In this document: positions 6,855 through 14,977 of the stretch, one piece after another | Position numbering within the stretch: position 1 is the first letter of the stretch | How the letters are laid out: each line of letters begins with the position of its first letter | DNA from: Streptomyces sp. CC208A | GTDB lineage: Bacteria > Actinomycetota > Actinomycetes > Streptomycetales > Streptomycetaceae | Assembly: GCF_030010625.1 (NCBI RefSeq) | Contig: NZ_JASCXN010000032.1 | Location: forward strand, 1 to 64,000 | Reading direction: 5' to 3' | DNA: 64,000 nt | Notes under the pieces: model-generated | What the model was told of the DNA's origin: nothing | Seen by the model: only the letters and a program-made list of their open reading frames with translations | Databases searched by the model: none | Made by a program: the position numbers and the translations under genes

Positions 6855-8681
6855 GTGGCGCGCGACAACGCGGCTCCCCTTCCCACCCAGCACCAGGAGC
6901 TCATCTCCTGGGTGAACGAGATCGCGGAGATCACCCAGCCGGACAGCATCGTCTGGTGCGACGGTTCCGAGGCCGAGTACGACCGCCTGTGCGAGGAGCT
7001 CGTCGCCAAGGGCACGTTCACGAAGCTCGACCCGGTGAAGCGACCGAACTCGTACTACGCCGCCTCGGACCCCAGCGACGTCGCGCGCGTCGAGGACCGC
7101 ACCTTCATCTGCTCCGAGAAGGAGGAGGACGCGGGCCCGACCAACCACTGGAAGGCCCCGGCGGAGATGAAGGAGATCTTCGCGGGCGAGAAGGGCATCT
7201 TCCGCGGGTCGATGAAGGGCCGGACCATGTACGTGGTCCCCTTCTGCATGGGCCCCGTCGGCTCCCCGCTCTCCGCCATCGGCGTCGAGATCACCGACTC
7301 CGCGTACGTCGCGGTCTCCATGCGCACCATGACCCGCATGGGCCAGGCCGTCCTCGACGAGCTCGGCACCGACGGCTTCTTCGTCAAGGCCGTCCACACC
7401 CTCGGCGCCCCGCTCGCGGAGGGCCAGGAGGACGTGCCGTGGCCGTGCAACTCCACGAAGTACATCTCGCACTTCCCGGAGACCCGCGAGATCTGGTCGT
7501 ACGGCTCCGGCTACGGCGGCAACGCGCTCCTCGGCAAGAAGTGCTACGCCCTGCGCATCGCCTCCGTCATGGCCCGTGACGAGGGCTGGCTCGCCGAGCA
7601 CATGCTCATCCTCAAGCTCACCCCGCCGCAGGGCGAGGCCGAGGCCCCCAAGTACATCGCCGCCGCCTTCCCGTCGGCCTGCGGCAAGACCAACCTCGCC
7701 ATGCTGGAGCCCACGATCCCCGGCTGGACCGTGGAGACCATCGGCGACGACATCGCCTGGATGCGCTTCGGCGAGGACGGCCGCCTCTACGCCATCAACC
7801 CCGAGGCCGGCTTCTTCGGCGTCGCGCCCGGCACCGGCGAGCACACCAACGCCAACGCCATGAAGACCATGTGGGGCAACTCCGTCTTCACCAACGTGGC
7901 GCTCACCGACGACGGCGACGTGTGGTGGGAGGGCATGACCGAGGAGGCGCCCCGGCACCTCACCGACTGGAAGGGCAACGACTGGACGCCGGAGTCCGAG
8001 ACCCCGGCCGCCCACCCGAACGCCCGCTTCACCGTCCCGGCCGGCCAGTGCCCGATCATCGCGCCGGAGTGGGAGGACCCGAAGGGCGTGCCGATCTCGG
8101 CGATCCTCTTCGGCGGCCGCCGTGCCTCCGCCGTGCCTCTGGTCACCGAGTCCTTCGACTGGAACCACGGCGTCTTCCTCGGCGCCAACGTGGCCTCCGA
8201 GAAGACCGCCGCCGCCGAGGGCAAGGTCGGCGAGCTGCGCCGCGACCCCTTCGCCATGCTGCCGTTCTGCGGCTACAACATGGGCGACTACATGGCGCAC
8301 TGGATCAAGGTCGGCGCGTCCGCGGACGCCGCGAAGCTGCCGAAGATCTACTACGTCAACTGGTTCCGCAAGAACGACGCCGGCCAGTTCGTGTGGCCCG
8401 GCTTCGGCGAGAACAGTCGCGTCCTGAAGTGGATCGTCGAGCGCCTCGACGGCAAGGCCGAGGGCGTCGAGACCCCCATCGGCATCCTGCCGACGAAGGA
8501 GGCCCTGGACACCGACGGCCTGGACCTGGCCGACGAGGACCTGGACTTCCTGCTCACCGTCGACAAGGACGTGTGGCGCGAGGAGGCCGGCCTGGTCCCC
8601 GCGCACCTGGAGACCTTCGGCGAGCACACGCCGAAGGAGCTGTGGGACGAGTACGAGGCGCTGGTCGAGCGCCTGGGCTGA
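6855..8681 (+). CDS. pckG: Phosphoenolpyruvate carboxykinase (GTP)
   Basis: 608 aa, full length for the GTP-dependent family. Converts oxaloacetate and GTP to PEP, GDP and CO2 in the cytoplasm, the first committed step of gluconeogenesis. The nucleotide loop with the active Cys276 is FPSACGKTNLAML (272-284). Other family blocks are MGPVGSPLS, FGGRRASAVPLV and FAMLPFCGYNMGDYMAHW. The GTG at 6855 is preceded by AAGGAG. An open frame reaches upstream to 6762, but its codons look non-coding and the known N-terminus starts at ARDN. A strong hairpin follows. Confidence 0.97.
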   Translation: MARDNAAPLPTQHQELISWVNEIAEITQPDSIVWCDGSEAEYDRLCEELVAKGTFTKLDPVKRPNSYYAASDPSDVARVEDRTFICSEKEEDAGPTNHWKAPAEMKEIFAGEKGIFRGSMKGRTMYVVPFCMGPVGSPLSAIGVEITDSAYVAVSMRTMTRMGQAVLDELGTDGFFVKAVHTLGAPLAEGQEDVPWPCNSTKYISHFPETREIWSYGSGYGGNALLGKKCYALRIASVMARDEGWLAEHMLILKLTPPQGEAEAPKYIAAAFPSACGKTNLAMLEPTIPGWTVETIGDDIAWMRFGEDGRLYAINPEAGFFGVAPGTGEHTNANAMKTMWGNSVFTNVALTDDGDVWWEGMTEEAPRHLTDWKGNDWTPESETPAAHPNARFTVPAGQCPIIAPEWEDPKGVPISAILFGGRRASAVPLVTESFDWNHGVFLGANVASEKTAAAEGKVGELRRDPFAMLPFCGYNMGDYMAHWIKVGASADAAKLPKIYYVNWFRKNDAGQFVWPGFGENSRVLKWIVERLDGKAEGVETPIGILPTKEALDTDGLDLADEDLDFLLTVDKDVWREEAGLVPAHLETFGEHTPKELWDEYEALVERLG

Positions 8682-8767
8682 TCCCGTAGCGGCACCGAGA
8701 CTCGTGGTGGGCTGCCCCGACATTCCGCCCTGACCAGTGGGGGTCACGACGGTCCACCACGACGCAT

Positions 8768-8801
8768 CCGGCCCCGGAGCCCCCTCAGGCTCCGGGGCCG
8801 G
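8768..8801. terminator. Terminator after pckG
   Basis: A perfect 14-bp inverted repeat (CCGGCCCCGGAGCC / GGCTCCGGGGCCGG, 6-nt loop CCCTCA) lies between convergent pckG and the next minus-strand gene, so it can serve both. Confidence 0.8.
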
Positions 8802-8837
8802 CGCATGTCCGCCGCCGGCCCGGAGGACCGGCCGGGG

Positions 8838-9734
8838 TCAGAGGATCGGCTGGGTGGCCTCGACCACCGCGATGGCGGCGCGGCAGGCGTCGCGGAACTT
8901 CACGAACTCGCCGTTCCAGCTCGACGCGCGCCCGCCACGGGACCCGTAGTCGTCGAAGAGGCTCTGGCGCAGCTCGGTCGTCAGCTCCAGCTGGGCGCCC
9001 ATGGACAGCATCGTGCGGTTGCACGGGTTGTTCACGTGGCTGCCGTCGAAGTCGGCCAGGGTCGCCGAGTACGGGGACTTGAAGGCGTCGACGGCCTGGA
9101 AGCCCGCCTTCTTCAGCTCCGTCACCAGGGCCGTGCGGAAGGCCGGGTTCAGACCGCCGACGACCGCCACGCGGCGGTTGCCCGTCGCCGGGAACTCCGA
9201 GGTGGGCAGCTTGAGCTGGTCGAAGGTGCAGCCGTGCAGCGAGAGCACGTTGAGGTGGCTGGACACCAGCGACAGGGCGACGTGGTCGTCGCAGTTCTTC
9301 GAGGTCACGTGGAGCGCCCTGTTCCCGCTGGAGAGCAGGCCCTCGAACATGAAGTAGTCGTGCGTGACCGGCAGCACCGGCGCGCCGGCGGAGTCGCTCG
9401 GGCTGTAGCCGGCGATGCCGAGGCACAGCTCGGAGGTGCCGATCTCGATGCCGCCGCCGTGCAGCGCGAGGACCGCGGTGCGCGGGAAGTCGTACTTCTG
9501 GCCCATCTGGAGGTCGAACTTCTCGTGCCTGCGGTAGCGGCGGCTGAAGGTCGAGCCCTCCTCCGAACCGAGCGCCTTGTAGAGCGCGGTGTTGGAGGGG
9601 TACTCCTCCGAGTAGTCCGCCGCGACCGCCGGAGCGGCGGCGGCGAGCTGGCCGAGGAGCGGAGCGCCCGCCGCGGCTGCGGCGAAGGCCGTCAGGACGG
9701 TGCGGCGGGACGCGGAACGATCATTGAGTGTCAT
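8838..9734 (-). CDS. Tat-exported poly-gamma-glutamate hydrolase family protein
   Basis: 298 aa. A twin-arginine signal (SASRRTVLTAFAAAAAGAPL) precedes a domain with the poly-gamma-glutamate hydrolase (PF05908-like) block LALHGGGIEIGTSELCLGIA. Later His and Asn motifs include FMFEGL, LHVTSKNCDDHVALSL and VVGGLNPAFRTAL. Phage and Bacillus members cleave poly-gamma-glutamate through a zinc site in an amidohydrolase fold; the substrate in Streptomyces is not established. No operon partner is obvious. Confidence 0.8.
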   Translation of the reverse strand: MTLNDRSASRRTVLTAFAAAAAGAPLLGQLAAAAPAVAADYSEEYPSNTALYKALGSEEGSTFSRRYRRHEKFDLQMGQKYDFPRTAVLALHGGGIEIGTSELCLGIAGYSPSDSAGAPVLPVTHDYFMFEGLLSSGNRALHVTSKNCDDHVALSLVSSHLNVLSLHGCTFDQLKLPTSEFPATGNRRVAVVGGLNPAFRTALVTELKKAGFQAVDAFKSPYSATLADFDGSHVNNPCNRTMLSMGAQLELTTELRQSLFDDYGSRGGRASSWNGEFVKFRDACRAAIAVVEATQPIL

Positions 9735-9771
9735 GCCCGGAACATAGCCCAGGGGGGTGGCGGCCCCGGTG

Positions 9772-10362
9772 TCAGGTCCCCCGGTCCTCCAGATAGCGGG
9801 TGTGCGCCCGCTGGCGGAGCTCCTCCGCCTCCTGGAGCTCCGCCGCGATCCGGCCCGCCTCCTCGCGCAGGGCGGTCAGCTGCCGCTCCAGATGCCGCTC
9901 GGGCGGTTCGGAGCCCGGGTTCACCCGGGACCACCAGCGGGTCCGTACGAAGGCGTCGACCGCCTCCGGCACGTCCTGGCGCACCGCGCGGGCCAGCACG
10001 TGGAGGTGGTCCGGGTCGCTGACCCAGCCCGGTTCGAGCAGCGCCTCGAAGAGCGCGTCCAGGGCGTCGAGGAGCTCCCGGGCCGGCTCCGGCAGCTCCA
10101 CCTCCGCCAGGTACTCCCGCAGGGTGGCGTGGTCGGCGCGCAGTGACTCCAGCTGCTCGTCCGTGCCGGGGAAGGCCGGGGCGTCGGGCCGCTCGGGCGG
10201 GGCGATCAGCGCCCCCGCCGCGTACAGGCCCGCCACCACCAGCGGCCACAGCGCACCGGCCGCGCCGGTGAGGGTGAGGCCCACGCCGACGAGGCCGCAG
10301 GCGCAGCCGGTGAGGTTCTTGCGGGACTCGGCGTAGCGGAGCACCGGGTTACTGGTAGCCAC
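9772..10362 (-). CDS. Membrane protein of unknown function, last gene of the TelA/VWA operon
   Basis: 196 aa. Two hydrophobic segments (about residues 17-51) form an N-terminal hairpin. The cytoplasmic part is helical and Glu/Leu/Arg-rich with likely coiled coil (HLERQLTALREEAGRIAAEL, then QEAEELRQRAHTRYLE). Starts at GTG 10362 inside the end of the VWA gene (14-nt overlap), so it is translationally coupled and probably acts with the TelA and VWA proteins. No family is recognised. Confidence 0.7.
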   Translation of the reverse strand: MATSNPVLRYAESRKNLTGCACGLVGVGLTLTGAAGALWPLVVAGLYAAGALIAPPERPDAPAFPGTDEQLESLRADHATLREYLAEVELPEPARELLDALDALFEALLEPGWVSDPDHLHVLARAVRQDVPEAVDAFVRTRWWSRVNPGSEPPERHLERQLTALREEAGRIAAELQEAEELRQRAHTRYLEDRGT

Positions 10363-11956
10363 GGATCTCCTCGAAGGCGCCGTTCAGGGAGCCCTTCGTG
10401 GCGTCGAAGAGCTTCCCGCCGGTCAGGTCGGCGATGTGCTCCAGCTCGACCCGGTCGGAGTCGCCGAAGAGGATCGGGAAGACCGGGGTGTGCCGCTGCC
10501 CGGCGGGCAGGTCGCGGAAGAAGGCGTCGAAGTCGCCGCCCTTCATGCCGTCGGTGTTCTCCCCGTCCGTCATGAGCACGATCGAGGTGAAGGTGTCGCG
10601 GGGGGAGGCGCCCAGACTGCGGTAGGCCTCGGTGAGGCTGGAGTAGATCGCGGTGCCGCCGGAGGCGGTGAGCCTCCCGGCGTCGGCGCGGATCGCCTCC
10701 CGGGCCTTCGCCGGGTCCTTCGGGTCGACGGTGTAAGCGCGCACCTCGCCGGTCTTCACGGTGCTGCCGAAGGGCATCAGGGTGACCTCCTCGCGGTCCC
10801 GGAAGTCCTCGGTGAGCTCGGCGAGCGCCTCCTTCAGACGGGTCAGCCGCTCGCCGCCCATCGAGCCCGAGGTGTCCAGGACGTAGACCGTGCGGGAGGG
10901 GCGGCGGAGCGTGTTGTCGTACGCGTCGAGCAGGCCGTCGGCGACGGAACGGCTGCCGGGGAAGGGCAGTTCGCGCCGCAGCCCCCGGTCCAGCCGGGGC
11001 GAGGGCTCGACGCCGGCGACGACCGGGCGGCGCAGGGTGGTCTCGGTGATCCGCCGCTGGGCCTCGGGGGTGCGCAGGTAGGCGGTGAGTCGCTGCGCGG
11101 ACTCCTTGGCGCCCGCGGAGGCGGCGGTGAGCAGGGTGAGCGGGTAGTCGGCGGTGACGACGCCGTCGGAGGGGCGGATCACGGTGAGCGCGCCGGGCGT
11201 GGAGAGCAGCACGGACTCGTAGTTGACGAGCGCGTCGACGTCGGCGCGGCGGGCGTAGGAGGTGGCGAGCCAGCCGGAGGAGCCGGAGGTGAGCTTCTGG
11301 CCGGCGAAGAACTCGCGGAGCTTCGGGGTGGCCTTCCTGACGTCCTGGTCGGTGAGGGCGGACTGGGCGCCGGAGAGACCGGAGGCGACCGACACCAGGG
11401 CGGAGAAACCGGAGTTGGAGCGCTTCGGGTCGGTCATGCCGTACGTCAGCTTCCCCGCCGCGACCGCCTGGTGCAGCTGCGACCAGGTGACCTTCCCCGG
11501 GTCCCAGCCGAGCCGGGTGACGACCTCGGGACGGACGCCGAGCGCCACCGGGGAGGTCATCACCGGGGTCTCGTTGGTGATCCGCCCCGCGGTGTCGGGG
11601 CGCAGCCGCAGGTAGTCGTTGGAGGAGAGCCAGACGGCGTCGTACTCCTTCTCGGCGCGGCCGGAGGCGATCTGCTCGACGGCGTCGAGGGTGCCCGCGT
11701 AGGTGGGGCGGACGGTGACGCCGGTGGCCTCGCGGGCCTCCTCCAGGACCGGTGCCATGTCGGCGAGTTCGGAGGAGGCGAGGACGCGGAGGGTGCCGGG
11801 CGCGGCGGGGGCGGTCGGGTCGGCTTTCGGGCGGCTTGAGCTCTGGCCGCCCTTCGGATCGTCGGAGGACGAGCAGGACGCGGCGGTGGTGGTGAGGGCG
11901 AGGCCGAGGGCCAGGGCGGCGAGCAGTCGCGTACGGGATCTCATGCGGGTGTTCAC
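10349..11956 (-). CDS. Lipoprotein with a solute-binding-like domain fused to a VWA domain
   Basis: 535 aa. Lipobox signal peptide (LALTTTAASCSSS). Residues ~50-320 look like a class II periplasmic binding protein (TLRVLASSELADMAPVLEEA; DAVWLSSNDYL; YGMTDPKRSNSGFSAL). The C-terminal ~200 residues are a von Willebrand A domain with intact MIDAS (VYVLDTSGSMGG; MTDGENTDG). Such proteins sit on the outer face of the membrane and bind a partner through Mg2+. The start is GTG 11956, which overlaps the TelA stop as GTGA; ATG 11944 is an alternative. The combination points to an envelope sensor or scaffold, but no ligand can be named. Confidence 0.8.
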   Translation of the reverse strand: MNTRMRSRTRLLAALALGLALTTTAASCSSSDDPKGGQSSSRPKADPTAPAAPGTLRVLASSELADMAPVLEEAREATGVTVRPTYAGTLDAVEQIASGRAEKEYDAVWLSSNDYLRLRPDTAGRITNETPVMTSPVALGVRPEVVTRLGWDPGKVTWSQLHQAVAAGKLTYGMTDPKRSNSGFSALVSVASGLSGAQSALTDQDVRKATPKLREFFAGQKLTSGSSGWLATSYARRADVDALVNYESVLLSTPGALTVIRPSDGVVTADYPLTLLTAASAGAKESAQRLTAYLRTPEAQRRITETTLRRPVVAGVEPSPRLDRGLRRELPFPGSRSVADGLLDAYDNTLRRPSRTVYVLDTSGSMGGERLTRLKEALAELTEDFRDREEVTLMPFGSTVKTGEVRAYTVDPKDPAKAREAIRADAGRLTASGGTAIYSSLTEAYRSLGASPRDTFTSIVLMTDGENTDGMKGGDFDAFFRDLPAGQRHTPVFPILFGDSDRVELEHIADLTGGKLFDATKGSLNGAFEEIRGYQ

Positions 11957-13212
11957 GCGGTCGGGCCGCCTTCCAGGGCGTTCGTGCGGCGGCTGCGGTC
12001 CAGATGGGCGCTCGCTTCCCGGAGTTCGCCGGTGAGGGACCGTACGGTCTCCGCCATCGCCTCGGTCGCCTGCACCTTGTACGTGTCGATGGCGTCGAGG
12101 GTGCGGTAGATCTGCTGGAAGGCGGTGCGCAGGGTCTCGGCGCCGACCGCCGGGTCGGCGGCGATCCGCTGGATCTCGCCGGCCTGGCCGGCGAGCATCT
12201 CGGCGTTGCCCCGGATCAGGTCCTCGGTGGTCGAACGGAGCGCGTTCACCTGCTCGGTGACCTTGCGCTGGTTCTCCAGGGCGGAGGCGAGCACGACCGC
12301 GATCCGCAGCGCCGACAGGGTCGTCGTCGCGGCCCGGTCCACGCCCTTGATCAGCTCGTCGTTGTTCCGCCGGACCACGTCCATCGCGAGGTATCCCTGG
12401 GCGCAGACGGCGAGTTGGGTGAGCAGGTCCTGGTGCTTCTGGCGGACCGGGAAGAGGACGTCGGCGCGGAGCGCGTCCGCCTGGGCCGGGTCCGCGGTGG
12501 CCGCGATCCGCTGCTCCACGGCCGCGTCCAGGGCCTCGGTGAGGACGGCGAACTCCTGGAGCTTGCCCATGGTCTCCCACAGCCGGGCCCGCTCGGTCTG
12601 CAACGCGGCGTTGTCGCGGCGGAGTTCGTCCTGGCCGCCGCGGAGCGCGCCGACGATCCGGTTGAGGGCGGCCTGCGAGGAGGCGTACGCGGCGACGTGG
12701 TCGCGGAACCGGTTGCCGCCGGGCAGCTTCGAAAGGAGAGCCTTGAAGCCCTTGCCGGGGGTGTCCCGGGGGTCCAGGTCCTCGACTGTGCGCCGGAGTT
12801 CGACGAGCGAGGAGCCGACGCGGGCCGGGGCGTCCCCGCCGCCCCGGCCGAGCGAGCGGACCGTGCGGTCCAGCATCCGGTTCGACTGCTGGGCGGCGGC
12901 CCGCATCTCCCCGGAGCCGAGCGCGGCGATCTCGCCGATGCGGTCGGCGAACTCGGGGGAGCGCGGGTCGAGTCCGGCGAGCGAACCCACGTACTCCTCG
13001 GCCCGGCGGACCGTCTCCGCCCGCACCGACTCGTCCAGCGGCACCAGGCCGGAGGCCTGCTCGGCGCGGACGGCGGGGGCCGGGGCGGGCGGGGTGAGGA
13101 CGAGCGGGGTGTCGTGCTCGGGCGGGGTCAGGACGAAGGTGCTCTCCGGCGGGCCCGCGTACGGGTTGCGGGCCCGCCCGCCGGCGCGCGGGTCGGTGTG
13201 GTGCTCGGTCAT
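11953..13212 (-). CDS. TelA-like toxic anion resistance family protein
   Basis: 419 aa, soluble and mostly helical. It carries the TelA (PF05816-like) pattern: SQAALNRIVGALRGGQDELR, later LFPVRQKHQDLLTQLAVCAQ then GYLAMDVVRRNNDELIKGV, and NAEMLAGQAGEIQRIAADPA near the end. TelA proteins were named for tellurite resistance but generally belong to poorly understood membrane-stress systems. Coupled by 4-nt overlaps to the solute-binding-like gene upstream (ATGA at 13209-13212) and to the VWA lipoprotein downstream (GTGA). Confidence 0.85.
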   Translation of the reverse strand: MTEHHTDPRAGGRARNPYAGPPESTFVLTPPEHDTPLVLTPPAPAPAVRAEQASGLVPLDESVRAETVRRAEEYVGSLAGLDPRSPEFADRIGEIAALGSGEMRAAAQQSNRMLDRTVRSLGRGGGDAPARVGSSLVELRRTVEDLDPRDTPGKGFKALLSKLPGGNRFRDHVAAYASSQAALNRIVGALRGGQDELRRDNAALQTERARLWETMGKLQEFAVLTEALDAAVEQRIAATADPAQADALRADVLFPVRQKHQDLLTQLAVCAQGYLAMDVVRRNNDELIKGVDRAATTTLSALRIAVVLASALENQRKVTEQVNALRSTTEDLIRGNAEMLAGQAGEIQRIAADPAVGAETLRTAFQQIYRTLDAIDTYKVQATEAMAETVRSLTGELREASAHLDRSRRTNALEGGPTA

Positions 13213-14333
13213 GCGGTGCCCCCCTGGTCACGGGTCCGCCGCGCCATGTCGCGCAGCACCGCGCCGGTGGGCACGGGCGCCTGGCGGACTCCGGTCAGTG
13301 TCTGGTTGAGGTATTCGCCGTGCGGGGTGGTGGCCTCGGTGAACTCGGGCGCGGCGCCCTGCGGCCGGAAGCCGTGCCGGACGGCGAGGCGGCGCAGCTC
13401 CGGGTCCTCGGAGAGCAGCCGGCCCAGCTCCTTGCCCCCTTCGGTGAGCGGGACGAGGGTGTGGTCGCTGTTGACCGTGGTGTCCGGGTAGAGCACGACG
13501 AGGTCGCCCATCGGCCGGTCGGCGAGGAGCTGGGCGGCGACCTGGGACTCGTACACGAGGACCAGCGGGTTGCCGACGCCGCTCACGAAGTCCCGGAAGG
13601 GGGCGTCGGATCCGGTCTGCTGGGCGCCCTGCACCCGGGTCAGCTTCCGCAGCAGCGGGGCGGTGCGGCCGACGGCCTCCTTGCCGTCCGCGACCCGGCC
13701 GCCGTCGGCGACGTAGCTCGCGGCGGCGAGGTAGAGGGCGCCGGAGTTGGAGGCCAGCGGGTCGGTGGAGGTGATGAAGAGGGTCCCGCTCAGCTCGGCG
13801 TGCCGGTCGGCGCCCTTGAGCTGCTGCCAGGTCCGGTCGGCGCGGACGGCGGCCAGGTAGGCGTCCATCCGGAGGATGCCCCGGGTGCCGCGGGCGGTGA
13901 GGGTGACCAGGCCGTTGTCGGCGAGGACCCGGGCGGCGTTGTTGTGCGCGACCACCACCAGGGGCGAGTAGAACGGGCGCAGCGGTGCGGCGAGGGCCTT
14001 GTCGGCGGCCTTGGCGCGCAGCTCGTCGGCCGGTCCCTTCGAGGACGGGAACGCGAAGTCGTACCCCTTGAGGGGGAGTTGCTCCATGTCCCAGGACCCT
14101 GAGGTCTCGGTCCGCACGGTGAGGCCCTTGGCGGACAGGGCCTTCACGACGTCGGGGTCGGCGAAGAACTCGCTCTTCTCCGACCCGATGACTCCTCGCA
14201 CGGTCTTCGTCGCCGTGCTCTGGTCCTGATCGCCGCCCGTCAGGAGGACGGCGGCCACGCCGCCGAGGAGCAGGACGGCCAGGACGATTCCGAGAATGCG
14301 TCTCACGCGGGCAGCGTGCTCGCGGAAACCCAC
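13209..14333 (-). CDS. Membrane-anchored solute-binding-like protein, first gene of the TelA/VWA operon
   Basis: 374 aa. A short basic N-terminus and one membrane helix (RRILGIVLAVLLLGGVAAVLL) tether an extracellular domain. That domain resembles the binding half of the VWA lipoprotein (IGSEKSEFFADPDVVKALSA; YDFAFPSSKGPADEL; ITSTDPLASNSGALYLAA), so two related binding domains are encoded in one operon. The start is GTG 14333, weakly supported by a GGA; GTG 14306 would remove only the cytoplasmic tail. The partner proteins suggest sensing of an envelope ligand rather than transport, since no permease or ATPase is present. Confidence 0.75.
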   Translation of the reverse strand: MGFREHAARVRRILGIVLAVLLLGGVAAVLLTGGDQDQSTATKTVRGVIGSEKSEFFADPDVVKALSAKGLTVRTETSGSWDMEQLPLKGYDFAFPSSKGPADELRAKAADKALAAPLRPFYSPLVVVAHNNAARVLADNGLVTLTARGTRGILRMDAYLAAVRADRTWQQLKGADRHAELSGTLFITSTDPLASNSGALYLAAASYVADGGRVADGKEAVGRTAPLLRKLTRVQGAQQTGSDAPFRDFVSGVGNPLVLVYESQVAAQLLADRPMGDLVVLYPDTTVNSDHTLVPLTEGGKELGRLLSEDPELRRLAVRHGFRPQGAAPEFTEATTPHGEYLNQTLTGVRQAPVPTGAVLRDMARRTRDQGGTA

Positions 14334-14420
14334 ATTCCAGGGGGAGTTGGGTGGACGGCGGGTGAAGTGCCGATCCCGGTAGGGAACCGGAGGGACGCCC
14401 GCCGGTGGGTTGGTTGGCTC

Positions 14421-14452
14421 CCGGGCCGCGCGTTTCGTGCCGCGCGGCCCGG
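14421..14452 (-). terminator. Terminator hairpin downstream of the 14492-14881 gene
   Basis: CCGGGCCGCGCG and CGCGCGGCCCGG form a perfect 12-bp stem with an 8-nt loop. Confidence 0.65.
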
Positions 14453-14521
14453 GGCCGTCAGGGGGCGGCGACCGGGGGTCCCCGGCGGCCGTCAGGGGGC
14501 GGCGGCCAGGGGGTCCCCGGC
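14453..14521. repeat. 34-bp tandem duplication spanning a stop codon
   Basis: Two head-to-tail copies (14453-14486 and 14487-14521) start GGCCGTCAGGGGGCGGCG and differ at a few positions. The second copy contains the stop and last codons of the minus-strand gene 14492-14881; the first carries a spare copy just downstream. This is a recent local duplication. Confidence 0.7.
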
Positions 14522-14881
14522 GAGCGCCGCGGTGTGCGCGTCCATCCGCTCCGCCGCGAGGATCGCGGCGGAGGTGTCCGCGCGGGAGGCGGCGACGACC
14601 AGGGCGCGGCCCGCGAGCGCGTGCGCCTTGCGGTGCAGTTCCTCGCGGGGGGCGCCGCTCAGCCCCGCGTGGCGGGCGGGCGGCGCGCCGCGCAGCCGGG
14701 CCACCTGCCGGGCGATCCGCTCGCCGCCCTCGTCGTCGCCGAGCTCGTCGGTCACGGCGAGCAGGGCGGCGAGGTGCCCGGCGAGCTGGATGTCCAGCTC
14801 CTCCTCGCGGGAGCGGTGCGGGTAGGCGCCGGGGGCGTCGGCCGCCGTGTGGACCGACTTGGTGCGGATCGGTTCGTACAT
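14492..14881 (-). CDS. Small conserved Streptomyces protein of unknown function
   Basis: 129 aa, soluble and helix-rich, with Ala/Arg/Glu and no Cys. The best-conserved-looking part is the N-terminus (MYEPIRTKSVHTAADAPGAY, later HRSREEELDIQLAGHLAALL). The ATG at 14881 has a good AGGAGG eight bases upstream; a frame open to 14911 is not needed. A palindrome in the promoter (14918-14932) suggests a dedicated regulator. I do not recognise a function. Confidence 0.75.
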   Translation of the reverse strand: MYEPIRTKSVHTAADAPGAYPHRSREEELDIQLAGHLAALLAVTDELGDDEGGERIARQVARLRGAPPARHAGLSGAPREELHRKAHALAGRALVVAASRADTSAAILAAERMDAHTAALAGDPLAAAP

Positions 14882-14917
14882 GGGACGGCCTCCTGACTGC
14901 TCGAAGACCATCCTAGC

Positions 14918-14932
14918 TTAGATACTGTCTAA
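14918..14932. promoter_or_regulatory. Inverted repeat in the promoter of the small protein gene
   Basis: TTAGA-N5-TCTAA, 37 nt upstream of the ATG at 14881, in an unusually AT-rich patch. The symmetry suggests an operator for a dimeric repressor. The regulator is not identifiable from the window. Confidence 0.45.
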
Positions 14933-14977
14933 AGTTGAGCTGCGTCCGATCCGTGGGCGGGCGGCGCTCCCAGGGGC

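Noticed and set aside
6840..8747. A complete minus-strand open frame opposite pckG
   Set aside because: Shadow of a highly codon-biased gene; composition is Gly/Ala/Arg/Asp/His only, with no start signal.
13209..14333. First gene of the TelA operon as an ABC-transporter binding protein
   Set aside because: No permease or ATPase is in the operon and the anchor is a membrane helix rather than a lipobox, so a transport role is not supported.
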